A stretch of DNA of 64,000 nt. Source: Moringa oleifera. Taxonomy: Eukaryota; Streptophyta; Magnoliopsida; Brassicales; Moringaceae. The first letter of the stretch is position 1. Every line of letters starts with the position of its first letter. This document shows positions 35,001-47,504 of this stretch, one piece after another. The stretch covers positions 2,892,501 through 2,956,500 of the forward strand of contig JAJFZO010000896.1 in the NCBI GenBank assembly GCA_021397835.1. The letters are read 5' to 3'. A program made the position numbers and the translations under genes. The notes beneath the pieces were generated by a model. That model was given only the letters and a program-made list of their open reading frames with translations. It searched no databases and had not been told where the DNA came from.

Positions 35001-36230
35001 GTACAAAGAGGATTTGTATAGAAAAAGTAAGGCAATCTTCGCTTTAGGATTCAAAGGCAAATTGTCAAATTTGATGGAGGGAGAGAAGGAGGAGGATTTT
35101 TAAGTTGTTACGGTTGTCCATGGAAGGTTTTGTGATGGTGGAGAAAAAGGATGGCTAGATAAGGAAAATGAGAGAAAGGAGTAAAGTCCTCTTTAGGGTG
35201 GTTGGCTCGAATATAAATGGCATCTTTTTAAAGTTATCAAAGATGATGATGGGTAAAGTAAGCTTGATTTTTATACCAAACTGCGGCAAGGGTTTTGATA
35301 ATGGAGGTAAATGAGAAAGAAATATAAAAAACTCAACAGTAGGTAGGGCGAAGAGGGAGGTTGTGATTGGCCATTATCTGGCGACTAAAACAATGTAAGG
35401 CCCTCAAGTGATCGAAATCAGATGGTGGTTATATCAGCAATGGCAGTAAGCAAGTATGCCATATTACAAGAAAGAGAATAAATTTATGTTGGATGATGAG
35501 CCACACTATAAGGGATTAAAGAGGAACAATGCTCACTCTTGAAAGCAAGGTATGACTAACAATAAAGATTTTAGGGGCATTAGAGAGGCAGCCTTCCAAA
35601 TTGATTCAACGAGTGAAGATAGTGAATCTGATAGGGCCAAGATCTGTGGCTTTTATGTGGGATAGGCTTAAAGTGAGGTGAAAGCCCAGACTAACTATTA
35701 AGGTAGAGAAAGTTTATGAAGAGAAAGAAGGGTTAGGCTTAAGCAATCCAGATACAAAGTTGGGGGTTAGATTAAAAGGAAAAAGGAATACCAAGTATGA
35801 ATGTGAATAGTGCATTAGAATCAGGTTTGGACAAGAAAAAAAAGTATATGACTTGGGTCTAAATGATAGGCTTAATGAGCTTGAGTTACAAGAGTCAAAT
35901 AGGTTGGGGAAGTGCACTTAGTCTAAAAGAATTGGGCTCATCAAGGTCAGTAGAAAGGACTATAATCAAGTTAGTTCAAATAGACAGTTGATCTTTTAGT
36001 GCATAGTCAATAAAGAAATAAATATCTTAAAGGTGTTTGCGCAACCAAAAGATTTGGGTTGTGAAGAATCTAACAAGGATAATAGAGATTGCTCAGTTAG
36101 TGATGGCAAGCTCTTCTTAACGAGCTTAATTTCTCCCTCTAAGGAGAACCAAAATCAAGCGATGATGGCTCATGAAAGAAAAGAGATAGAACCTTCAAAC
36201 TAGATATGTAATTTGTTTGACAACAGTTAG
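35000..36230 (+). pseudogene. LINE ORF1-like region (decayed)
   Basis: Fragments such as GGGWLSCY-like text near 35080 and a Ser/Asp-rich acidic segment with FQIDSTSEDSESDRA (about 35595-35640) lie upstream of the LINE reverse transcriptase in the same orientation. Their position and composition fit the first ORF of a plant L1-like LINE, but no diagnostic motif is intact. The region runs into the RT domain at about 36230-36330 with no readable endonuclease domain between. Confidence 0.4.
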
Positions 36231-36309
36231 TTAGGATGCAAGGATGCAAACTACGTGAGAATGAGGGATGATGGTTATCTCGTTAAAATTTAAAAGGATA
36301 GATATTGAG

Positions 36310-38600
36310 TTGAAAGACAATATTAGAAAATAATTTAGGAGGAGGAGGTATGGAATGTGTTAAAGGAATGCGATGGCGACAATGCCTTGGAACTTGATGG
36401 TTTTTCCATGGCATTTTTTAAGTCTAACTGAGAAATCATAAAAAGTGATATAAGGAGAATGTTTGCCAAGTTTCATAAGAATAAAAGGTTTGTGAATGCC
36501 CTAAATTCCACTTTCATTGTATTAATTCCTAAGAAGTTAGGGGCGGTAAATGTTATTAATTATAGACCAATCAACCTTGTTGGATATGTATATAAATTGA
36601 TCTTAAAAGTATATAAATTGATCTTAAAATTATTAATAATGAGATTAAGGCAAGTGGTCAAGAATGTGATAAATACAAGTCATAATGCATTTGTAAAGGA
36701 GAGATAAATACTAAATGTTATACTTATTAAAAATGAAGTGGTAGATAATCAAAGAAAAGAAGGCAAGAAAGGCATTATGTGTAAACTAGATATGAAAAAA
36801 ACCTATAACCGTGTCTCATGGGACTTTTTACTATATAGGTTAGGAAAGGTGGGATGCAGTGCTTAATGGTGTAACTAGATGTCGTGGTGCATTTCTACAA
36901 CCTCTACTATAGTAATGGCTCATGGCTACCTTTTTTAGTTATTTTCAAGACAACCAAGGGCCTTAGGCAATTGGACCCTTTGTCCCTACTATTGTTTATC
37001 TTAGCAATGGAAAATTGGATGTGTTGCTAACCAAGATTGTCAACACAGGGCTATTAAAGGAGCTTAGATGGGTAGTGAAGGAAGAAAGGTAATGATGTCA
37101 CATCTTTTATTTGCAGACCACATAGTTATTTTTTTACGAAGCAAAGGCCAAAATAAATAGTTAGTTAGTTATTTTTTATGAAGCAAAGGAAGAGTAAATA
37201 GTTAGTTTAATGGGCCTTTTACTAGTTTTTGAAACTGCTTTAAGGCTGAAAATAAATCTAGGTAAGACAAAAATTACAGTAATGAATGTTGTTGAAAACA
37301 AAGGGTTTTAGCCTCTTTAATGGAAGCTAGATTAACCAAACTACCAATGAAGTATCTGAGACTTCCTTTAGGTACCAGATACAAGGAGGTCACAATTTGA
37401 AATAGGGTTGTGAAAAGATTCAAAAGAAAATTAATATGATGAAAAAAAAAATGTATTTATCTAAAGCCAAAAGGTTAACTTTGATAAAGATGATCCTTAT
37501 TAATCCATATGTTTATTACATGTCAATATTCCCATTACCAAGAGTTATTGCCAACAAGTTGAATGTAATACAAAGGAATTTTTTATAGGGCAATGTAGCA
37601 GATTATCATAAATATCAGTTGGTGTGGTGGGAGCTGGTGACTCAACCAATGGTAAAGGGTGGGCTAGGTATCAAGAAACTAGCTCTCTTAAGCAAAATCT
37701 TGATGGGCAAGTGGCTACGGAGGTTCATGTTAGAGAAGGAAGGTTAGTGGAGGAGGTTAATAAGGGTGAAATATGGAGAACTAGAAGGGGGGTTTGAATG
37801 ACGACAAGTGGCAGGGGGTCTATTAAAGTTGGGGTATGGAAGGCAATCAGAAAAGGGTGGGAGGAGTTTAAGTAATGGATTGGGTTTAAGTTAGGAATGG
37901 AAGATAAGATTAAGTTTTAGCATGATAAGTGGTGTGCGGATACACCTCTAAGGGAGTTATTTCCTATTGTCTTTTCCTTGGCATGTAACAAAGAAGCTTG
38001 GGTAAGTAAGTATAGAGAGGGAGACTCATAGTTTGTGTAGTTAAGAAGAAATGCTCAAGACTGGGAAGTTGAGCAGATTGCAAGGTTATCTATTGTGATA
38101 TAAAAGCTCAGTACAATAGAGAATATGAGGGATTTTAGCTGTCTGAAAATTTAATAGTGAGTGTGGTAGCCAATTTACTATTAAATTTTACTTCTAAAGG
38201 ATGTGCAGATCAGATGGAGGGAATTTATTTCTCTAAAAGTAGACTTAGAAAACTAAACTTTCTCTCAAGGTTGCCTTTTTTACCTAGAAGGTAGTGAATA
38301 GAAGGATTTTGATGATTGACAACTTAAGGAAACAAGGCAAGATTTTGGTGAACTGATGTTGCTTGTGTAAAGAGCAAGAGAAAATTGTTTACCGCCTTCT
38401 AGTGGGGTGCAAGTGGATTGCCTAGATATGGTAATCAATACTTGGTTTACAAGGTTTATCTCAGGTATAGGCAGGGTCAATAGTGGGGTAGTTAGTGGCA
38501 TAGACAAAGCAGGTGTTATGGAAAGGAAAAAACGATTGGTGAGGATGATACCGAAAGTAATTTTTTAGGACCTTTGGTGTGAAAGAAAAAAAAGAGCTTA
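36310..38600 (+). pseudogene. Plant L1-like LINE: reverse transcriptase and zf-RVT domain
   Basis: This enzyme would copy LINE RNA at a nicked target. The text follows plant LINE RT in order: EEEVWNVLKECDGDNALELD (36331), SMAFFKSN, RFVNALNSTFIVLIPKK, NYRPINLVGYVYKLILK with an in-frame repeat, SHNAFVKER, KGIMCKLDMKKTYNRVSWDF (about 36770) and the active-site box FADH at 37110-37121. Then come KINLGKTKITV, MKYLRLPLGTRYKE, WWELVTQPMVKGGLGIKKL (about 37625) and FTIKF. The zf-RVT domain closes the frame (KVAFFTRKVVNRRILMIDNL, CCLCKEQE, about 38265-38390). The box normally reads FADD, so the second metal-binding Asp is His here. At least ten stops are present. No clear poly(A) tail or target-site duplication was found after 38600. 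Confidence 0.88.
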
Positions 38601-39453
38601 ATTGTTTATTTATTTAACTGATTTAGTATTAACAAATAAAGGTAAGGAATCATGTAAAGAATAGGTATTTAAATAGTGATTATTATGTCATAAAATTGAG
38701 ATTTATTGACATGATTTTTATTCTTTCTATGCTTTTGGATTTTACTACAATGTGTTAAGGAAAGGGGCCTGAGTACCTTTTAAACAGTAAGAGAAGAAGC
38801 CGGTAGTTGGTCCCATAATATGTAATTTTTTTATTTTTTCTTCGATCATGGTTTGTCAAATAGAATTTCGGGTTGGGTATACATTAAAAAGATATAAATT
38901 TTAACAAAAATTTTTACTTTTAATAAGTTTGTAATATTTTAAATTCGATATATACATCAATTTGATAATAATAAAAATCAAATAAAGAGTAGTTCATCTA
39001 TTAAAATTAACCTATTGTTTTGAAAGCTATCTACTTATATTAATAATCAATGACAAATGTGATTATTTTTGTTACAAAAATTTAATTAAACATATCACTT
39101 CAAAAAAAATTAATGACAGATTTTTTAATTTCTCAGTAAATATATGATCATTATGAGGCACAAAAAACTTATCTATATATATATATATATGTGTGTGTGA
39201 TTGTTCTTACCTTTCGTTACTAAAAATTGCGATATATACTCACAAACTGTAACTTGTGTCAACTTCTAACTAACGAAAATAAGAGACATACAAAATTCCT
39301 TACTAAAGACTTCTAAAGAAAATTTATGTTTTCTTAGGCCAATTCTCATGGCTTGAATGCCTTAGCTCTATCATGAAATTTGGAAAGAGAGGGGAAAAAA
39401 AAAAGCAATATGGTTCAAGTAATATTTTAACACATACCTCATCTTGCTTATAC
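38601..39453. other. AT-rich spacer downstream of the bZIP-like gene
   Basis: No gene is visible. A (TA)n(TG)n microsatellite lies at about 39172-39200. The right part, about 39300-39453, probably holds the 3' UTR of the minus-strand gene. Confidence 0.5.
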
Positions 39454-41183
39454 TCAGGGAATATTCTTCTGTTTTTCATTGATGATCAACCCACATAAAG
39501 CATTCACTTGAACTTGAAGCACCTTGACCTTGAGCTGCATCTCTGCAATCTGTGATGATTGATCATTCGGATTGACATTCTGCTTTAGTAACGTATTTTC
39601 TTCCCTGAGCTTTTGAGTTTCAAGCTGGAGATCATCACTCTGTGAAGTAGTAATAATGTTATCATTTAAAAAAACAATAAATTTAAAAATGACCACTGCT
39701 AACGACAAGATAATCCTTAGTATTAGTAAGACATTAATATTTGTACTTACATAGTTTATAAGTAACAAAACTTCATTATTCTTTTTTCCAACTTTCCAGC
39801 TGTTTGCCGTAGACTTTGCAAACTTTATTACAGGGAGTGAATGGATGACAGAAAAAAGGTATGGTCTCTCGTGGAAATCAACTTTTTTACTTAGCTACTT
39901 TTTTCTCTCTCTCTCTCTTTCTCTCTCTTGCCGACATCGACTTGACCCACAGCAAACAGAAGACAATACTCTAATCATTGTGGCTGTGGAGACTTTGATA
40001 GAAGATGCTATGACGTGCAATATGAAACTAATCCTCAATAATTGTATCACATGACCGCTCTGAATGCTGTAACTTTCAATTTGGATGGACCAATATGCAA
40101 AGGAAAAATGGAAGCTCCAAAAGCGGAGGAGAAATATGTGAAGGGATCATGGATCCGATTAGGTTAAATGATTTAACTATCTACTCCGGAATAGGAAAAT
40201 TCGTTCCAGCTGTGTATATTCATTGCTGGGCAGCAGATCTCATGTGCAGTTTTGAATGCCTTAATTGTCATAATTTACTATAAACAACCAGAAGAGAGAA
40301 GGAGAGTTACCACATGGCGTGAAAGCGCCTGGACAATGGAATCTTGTCTTTCATACTTAAATTTCAACTTGTCGAACTCCTCTTTTAATTTTTTCATGTT
40401 TTCCCCTTGACAGACCAACTTTTCTTTCATCTCCATGTCGCTCCTTTTCAGATCGTCATTCTCGGACTTTAAAATCGTATTTTCCGTACGGAGCGTCTCC
40501 AGTTCGTGCTCCATCGTCATCTTCTGTTTCTGCATTTTCCAGAAGGAAACAAATGAACAAAAGAAAACCAGATAGTTGTGAAGAGAGTCATATAAGAGAT
40601 AGACTTTAATTTCTGTGATCTACCTTGCGTTGATCTCGATATTTTTTGTCCGTCAGTCTTTTCTTCATTTTCTTTAGTTGTTCAGGATGAACCGGAGGCC
40701 ATTCACTTGAATTATGGTCCAAAAGTGTTTCGAAGTCAGCTTTATCAAGTATGAGCGTATCTGGATTGAAAGACTGAGGGGTTTCCACTAGATCTACGAC
40801 AGCCTGATGGCTTTGTGGGTTGCTATGAAAGGCCATCATGTTCGGTTCGGACCAGTTAAATCCAGACCAGTTGTTTCCATCTCCACGTGCTACAACACAG
40901 AGCAAATCAATTTCAAAACAAACAGAGAAATTAAGTTGGATTCCCATCCATACTATGTATTGAATGCCATACAGGTTAACTTTTTCATGAAAAGAAAGAA
41001 CATCTATAAATAAAACCAAGTCAAACAATTTGAAGCATTAGCAACATCAGAAGAGAATTTAACCAACAGATCAGAAGAGCTTTGGTATTTACAGCTACTC
41101 CCTGGCGCTCCTTGGATGGTCTGCTGATGAGCGTTGTTCAACGCATTTGTGCCGGCGAAAGTTCTGCTTCTGGAGCTGGCCAT
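39454..41183 (-). CDS. bZIP-like transcription factor with atypical basic region, four exons
   Basis: I derive four coding exons on the minus strand: 41183-41093, 40889-40624, 40529-40311 and 39639-39454. All introns are GT-AG (203, 94 and 671 bp), phases 1, 0 and 0. The joined frame is 762 bp, 253 residues plus stop. The start is MASSRSRTFAGTNALNNA. The basic region (107-119) is KRLTDKKYRDQRK; Arg115 fits the invariant bZIP Arg, but the invariant Asn is Lys107. Ten residues after Arg115, a zipper begins with heptad residues Met125, Leu132, Leu139, Leu146 and Met153. The spacing R-x9 then heptads is exactly that of bZIP. A second coiled coil is encoded by exon 4 (193-253, LQLETQKLREENTLLKQN). 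DNA binding as a dimer in the nucleus is inferred; the altered basic region may change or abolish it. It could instead be a plain coiled-coil protein. Confidence 0.72.
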
Positions 41184-41261
41184 CTGCCGCTACCTATCAA
41201 GTTTCCAAAAGAATCAAAACCAGTTAGCCACAAAAGATCACCACATCTGCTGTTATATATC

Positions 41262-41290
41262 TCAGATAGATATATTTATGGGCGACAGAG
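41262..41290 (-). promoter_or_regulatory. Possible TATA region of the bZIP-like gene
   Basis: On the minus strand CCCATAAATATATCTATC lies about 85-100 bp upstream of the start codon, with a second TATATAAC-like box slightly closer. This would give a 5' UTR of some 50-70 bp. A more distant start with a 5' UTR reaching beyond 41400 cannot be excluded. Confidence 0.35.
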
Positions 41291-41509
41291 ACTCTAAGTT
41301 GCCGTCCGCTCATCGCGTCGACTTGTAAGAGATCGCACGACACGACCAGAGAGTCTCGGAAGTTCTTGCGAGATCGATGTTTTGCTTCTCTAAGTTTGTG
41401 GGTCCACCCCGTGCTTTCAAAAAAGCCGTAGTCCAATTAAAAAATACAACGTTGGCATATGTTTCAAAGTAAACTTAAATTTGTTTATTGGTTTGGTAGA
41501 GTGCAAAGA

Positions 41510-41665
41510 CAAAAAAGCCGTAGTCATTTTCTTCTTACAGCTTTTCGATGTGGATAAATTTGTGTCCATTCGTTGTGGTGCCTGCAGTAGAAAGAATAGA
41601 TATATATCGGTGAAAATAACATACCGGTAGATATTTACCTATGCAAAGGGGGCATGTACCAAAAA
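41510..41665 (+). repeat. Left copy of a duplicated non-coding segment
   Basis: TTTTCTTCTTACAGCTTTTC, ATGTGGATAAATTTGTGTC, GTAGAAAGAATAGATATATA and CGGTAGATATTTACCTATGC recur in the same order and strand at 47505-47650 in diverged form. The left copy lies directly upstream of the bZIP-like gene. Confidence 0.7.
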
Positions 41666-41702
41666 TACCTGTTATTGGTTTATTATTATTATTATTTTAA
41701 GA

Positions 41703-41890
41703 AAATGATGATTGACTGCGAAGGAGCTCCATGGGCGGAGTTGACTTCCAGCCTATTAGAAGACTTACAAAGACAGATCTTTCTGATGCATGGTTGTGTT
41801 AACAGTATACATGATAATCAAGATCTGTTTAATTTAATGATCGTAGGATGTATCCCACCTGAGTTTTTTCTTCTTCTTTTTTCCAGCTAA
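41703..41890 (+). pseudogene. Short open frame with F-box-like start (uncertain)
   Basis: The frame begins MMIDCEGAPWAELTSSLLED and continues LQRQIFLMHGCV, then VGCIPPEFFLLLF. PWAELxxxLLEDxLxRL followed by a CV block resembles the start of plant F-box proteins, but the conserved Arg-Cys-Val-Cys-Lys-Ser-Trp part is missing. It may be a broken F-box fragment or chance. No further exon was found. Confidence 0.22.
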
Positions 41891-42299
41891 AATAGGAGTC
41901 TGTCCCCGTGCCTCAATGGTAGGTTCGTGCACATCCCTGCATTAATACGGCGTGCAAATAAATTTTTGGACATCGCAATCTAAAATAAACAAAAATTCAT
42001 GAAATTTGTTGGAATGCGGTATTTCATTATCTGCTTTAGCTCAAATGTTAACAATGCAAACATTATTGAGATTTTTTTTGGGAAATTGTTTCATATCAAA
42101 CTCTGAAGTGTAAATCAATTAGATTACTTACTTTTCAAGACTCGAATATTTTAAGTGAAGCAAGCTCATATTAAAAAGTAGATTAAAGTTCCTCTTCAAC
42201 ACTAGAGAAGGATGTGGCCTGGGAACAGACGATCTTATCTATGGATTTGCTGTTCAATCGACCGATCATGGAAATAAATCATACGGCATAACATGTGGG

Positions 42300-42540
42300 A
42301 CCCATCTTCGCACTTCTTAATGATCGACGGAAGAAAACTTGAGGGTTTCAAAGCCAGGTGGCTGCATATATAAAGCCAGGGACGCCGGCGCATCGACAAC
42401 TTCATTTAATAATAATTTTGCACTTCTTCCGTTTTGTTTTCTTTAGGGTTTGAAGGTTTTTCTTATAGCAAACAAGAGAGATCAACTCACAGGCCAAAGC
42501 ACCAGGGCACTCATACCAACCTAGTTGACTGGTTTCAACT
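42300..42540 (+). promoter_or_regulatory. Orphan plus-strand promoter and 5' leader
   Basis: TATATAAA at 42367-42374 is embedded in a GC-rich, plant-promoter-like context (GTGGGACCC upstream at 42297, GGGACGCCGGCGCATCG downstream). A C/T-rich leader TTCTTCCGTTTTGTTTTC and GGGTTTGAAGG follow. This is the layout of a real core promoter with a transcription start near 42400. No reading frame follows; AT-rich repeats begin at about 42540, so the gene body seems lost or displaced. Confidence 0.5.
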
Positions 42541-43480
42541 TTCATAATTAATTACTTCATTTTATGATTAGTTATTATAACATAAAAGAGTTGTAATGAT
42601 AATTATTTTAATTTTTAATGATAATTATAGTTATCTTTAAAATTTTTATTAATAATTATTTAAAAATGACGTAATTAAAATAAAAAAATATAATAATAAT
42701 AATTATTAGTAAGAATATAAAATAATTATAGTGAAATTTATATATATTTATTAATAATTATTAATGATAATTAATAAATATCATTAAAAATATATTGACA
42801 TTCACTTTATTTACAATAATTAACAATTATCGTTAAAAATAAATTGACTTTTATTTTATTTATAATAATTAATAATTATCGCTAAACACTTAGATATTTA
42901 ATGATAATTATTAAAGCAAATAACAATGATTGCTATAAAAAAATTGACTTTCATTTTATTTGTAACTATTAGTAATTATTTTTAAATATTTATGTATTTT
43001 GTGATAATTATCAAGTAATTAATAATCATCGTTAAAAATAAATTGACCTTTGTTTTTTTTTGTGACAATTACTAATTGAATATTTTGTCATTAAATGTCA
43101 ATATAATTATCGACTAAATTATATATTTGTTAAGATAGTTAATAATTACTATCAAAATGATTACAAATATGTATTTTTAAAAATTTTATAAGTTAAAATA
43201 TGAAAACCAAAAATTTATAATTTACAATGTAATCATAACAAATATATTGATTTGTAACCAAAATATTATATGTATTATCTTTTTGCATAACAAAATATAT
43301 CTAAATATCAAATAGTCATTTAATGAAAAATTATTAACTTATAATGTAATTACAATGAATATACTCCTTCATAACCAAAATATTATATATATTATCTTCT
43401 TATATAATAAGATATATCTAAATATCAAATAGTTATTTAATAAAAATACAATTATAAAGTAAAAGGTTCACCAATACTCT
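42541..43480. repeat. AT-rich block with degenerate repeats
   Basis: The text TAATTATCGTTAAAAATAAATTGACTTTYATTTTATTT recurs at about 42780, 42830, 42930 and 43030, so the period is about 50 or 100 bp. The whole block is over 80% A+T by eye. No terminal inverted repeat or coding sequence is recognised. A non-autonomous DNA transposon end is possible. Confidence 0.5.
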
Positions 43481-46400
43481 TGAATTTAAATACTTAAAAG
43501 TTAAGACACTAACTTCACAAAATATTCTTTTTTCAATTTGCAATAAATGATGATTATTTCACAATATATGACTTCAAAATAAAAAATATATGTAAGAACA
43601 TGCATGAAATATAAGTATTTCATAAGAATAAAAAATAATACTTACTTTGAAATGTTTCAGGCACTAGACTTTTATCATTTTCTTGAACACCTCTATGAGC
43701 ACTCACTTAAATAGGAATATATTAAATATAGGAAAATAAATAAGAATATACATCTCAATTATTAAAACATGTAAATATGATAGGATTATTATTCAAGTGA
43801 GCCTACAAAGTGGGTTAGACAAATTTAATCATAACTAAATCATGATTAATGCCTAGTGGTCTCTTCATGTAAGAACATGCTATCAAATTTTATGTAAGAT
43901 ATGAAGTTATAATCAATACCAATAATCACGTACAATAAAAGACATGAAGTAAGTCATACCTGATTGTTAAATGATCTATCAAGTTTAATATGTATTGTAT
44001 TAGAAAATTCTATTTATATAGAGAAAATTTTGCAACAACGGTTGTTAAATATGAAATAAACGAAGTTAAGATTTTTTTGAATATTTTAGTATGTTAGCTT
44101 GTCATATAAAGAACTTATAAAGCTAATAACAACGGTGTAAAAATCAATCAAAAAGAGTAAACGAATATAATTTAGAGTAGAATTAAATCAAACAGTATGA
44201 GCTGACGACACCATGACAACTCTTATTGCAAGCCCCATGTGCTAATACTTGGGGGCCTTATTGAAATCAATCATATATATGCACATCACCTACACTTATA
44301 ACACATCCATAAAGACACAGAAGAAGCTAGAAATAGAGACTACAAGGAAGATTGCAAGGAGGTCATAATCTCATATGTCGTTGCTTGAAATAAGAAAATT
44401 TGACTTATGTTGACTAAGGGGAAAATCATGCAAGCAACGATGCCAAGTATTACATCTAAAGTATGAGGGATTGCTATCATGGTATCATGTAATTCAAAAA
44501 GTTCTTTAGTAGTTTAAATATATGTTGACTTATCTTATTTCCTGTTGGAATTTTATACATTTTCTTATCGTTATGTCTAATCATACTTTGGCTTGTCTAA
44601 GAAATTATATAAGAAAACTCAATTTAATGTCAATTCTATGCTAATTTTACCCCACAAGTTAGTGTAATTTTTTTTATTACAAACATGTATTTATATTACA
44701 TGTATTTGGCACCAAAGGAAGTCTCTATAAAATTTTAAGTGACCATTAGATCATATTTCGATGCAGATGATGCTAAAATGCTCTACCGTGGGCAAGATGC
44801 CATAATATACTCTCTAAAGCAAGGGAGCTCCTCACATCATTCTTCATTTTCTAGTTTGTATAAATATCACAAATCACTATCATATGTAACCCAAGACACG
44901 AAATCTAATATAAACTCATAAATTAATGGAGTAATCTTCCCTCTCTTAAGACTAAAGCAAATAAGTCGAAAGTAAATGCTTTGATACATATTATAGAAAA
45001 GAACTATTTGCCGTGAGTCGCAAAACTAATTAGTTAAGACCTAGAAGAAAACTATTTTCAAATGGCTTCTAACCTATTATTATTAATGTGCCTATTTTTA
45101 TTAACATTACTGGTAAGAAAAATGAATATCTTCAAAGCAACATCAACAATAACAGTTGAAAGCTACTCATTGAATGGCCATACACACATCTAGTGACATG
45201 GATGAAAAACTTTGATGGCAAGAAAGACAAGAATAAGAAGACATTAATGGCAAAAGCAATATAAATAAAACATACCATCCATAGTTTGACTTATTGAATC
45301 ATAATCCATAAATGTTCTAGTCGCTCTGTTTTGAAAAGTTTGCATGAGAATGATGGTGTAACTATTAGCCTTCATAGGATAGAAGACAACTAGCTAACTA
45401 ATTATTAGTAAGATACAAGCATTATATTAAGACCAAAGAATGACGAATTTCATTAAAATTTCAAGTGTCATATTAATAGTATAAGAAGAGGTGGAGGAAA
45501 TGACACTTGGATTATATATAAAATAAATTTAAAGTCAAAAGGCAAAACATATGTATTAACATTTTAAACTATTATTGCAGTAACAATCAAACATTCGTTA
45601 CCATATTGAGTAGAAGTTTATCATACCCTTCAGTATATAACAAGACTATATACTACATCCAAGTGAAAATCTTTGTTGATTTATCCAAATCTATCTTCAT
45701 CCAAATCCACCCAAGGCTGATGAATTAAGAAGAAAAATTGATTGCACTAATGTACCAAATCAGAGTAGATTAACAAAAGAGTAAAGTACTTGAAACAGAC
45801 CAAGATGAAGTAAATGTAAAAAGGTAAGTCGCAAATTTAGTGAATTGCCAAAATAAGAGTCCTTAAAGCACTTGTTTAAAGGTAAAAGCTAAATTGTAAA
45901 GCTCAATGACCCAAGAGCTAAGTGGAAAGAAAAAATGGAACACCTGAACTGATCCTTCCAAAGGGAAAAATGGTTAATAATCAACCCAATAAAAAGTAAA
46001 AAATCAATTAAAAGCAAAACAAAACATATAGATTTATAATCATATCGAAGCAATAGCAATTACAAGCTAAGAATAACTCGAGAAATGAAATTGCAAATCC
46101 CTAAATCTTAACCACAAAACTTAATTAATATTCAGTAAACATGATAGGCAAGAATTAAAAGGTTCGAGTAAACATGATAGATAAGAGATTGAAACTTGTA
46201 TTAGATAATAAAATCTAGAAAACAAAATGATTGTTATAGAGATCAAGTGGCAGTGCAGTAGAAGACACATTGAAGGAATGACAGAATGGAAGAATGAGAG
46301 AATGCGTCAAAATAACGTATAGTTTAAGAATGATTTAATTAAGTGGTTGACTGTGCATTTGTGTTACAAGCAAGATTGCATGAAAATGGATTGGACAACT

Positions 46401-47500
46401 ACTCATTCTTAATTTAGGCTTATGGTTCGAACTAATTGACCTAATAAGGGAATGAAAGGTTCTGATTATAACCTTATTAACATTATTGTTCTTATTTTTC
46501 AAGGAAATTAATTTAACAATTTAAATAAAAAAGGCAGTAAGTCATCGGAGATAAATAGAATTTTAAGTTCCTCATTTATACTTGTATACAATCATATGGT
46601 CAAACTACGTACGTCACAAATAATACATTGATGCGTTGAAAAATGGTGAGTAGAGGCCGAATATCGATTGTTCGGATTCTCATGATAGGCTTCAAATTGG
46701 ATGGTGAATTTATACAAAAGAGATAGTAATGTGAGTGTGGATATGACATTCGATATGACTTTGATGCTTGAGTTAAGATTTGAAAGATAATATAAAGCAA
46801 CTAGGAAGAGATTGAAAATTTTAAATTTGGGTCATTTTTAGGATGCCTACCTTATATAGATTTACGTAAGACAGATGATTGTAAGTTGCATCGATTTGGA
46901 GGATACGCGCAATAATGGGTAGGCTATTAGGAGGCAAGCACATGTGGTCAAGATATTCATCAAGAAACATAGTTCCCTCGAAATTACAATTTCATAAAAA
47001 GGACCACTTAGTTGGAGGTTGAAGACGAGGGTGTGCCCATCTTTTTTAGCATGGAAAAGCATTTTAAAGAAGCTAGATCCAAATGGTAAGTTGGTGGCTA
47101 GGTTGGATTGTTAGGTCAAATCCATTTCAATGAGCAAATTGGGACTATTATAGTTTACTTAGACCTTGATAGTGGGTTGTTAATTCGTGCCTGAACTTTT
47201 ATCAATATGGGTTATATTTACCCTTATCATAAGCCCCCTATCAGAATGAGTTTAAAATTCTGAAGTGATTTAAAAATGTTGAAAAAACATAGTTTTGTTG
47301 GCTTGATTTGGTTTAGAAGAAAGTAAAATGAGATGGAATTATAACTAATCTTTCTCATGATCTTACTAGCCACTAGTTAAAATTTATTCTTGAAAAACCA
47401 TCGTAAAAGAATAAACAGAAGTAAATAAAATGAAAAAGATAGTTGCTTTCTTTTTAAAATAATAAGGATTAATAGTCCATAACGCTTTAGTTTAATTTTT
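43481..47500. other. AT-rich stretch without a recognised gene
   Basis: I found no protein family, LTR, TIR or tandem array in these 4 kb. The few open frames are under 70 codons and have no motifs. Its flanks (42.4 and 47.5 kb) suggest it was inserted or duplicated beside the bZIP-like locus. Confidence 0.45.
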
Positions 47501-47504
47501 TCTT

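Noticed and set aside
39845..40283. Plus-strand frames opposite the bZIP-like gene
   Set aside because: They lie in its 671-bp third intron and show no family motif or splice logic.
41082..41436. Overlapping plus- and minus-strand frames around exon 1
   Set aside because: They are shadows of exon 1 and its 5' UTR; the ATG at 41183 gives the only frame that splices in phase to exon 2.
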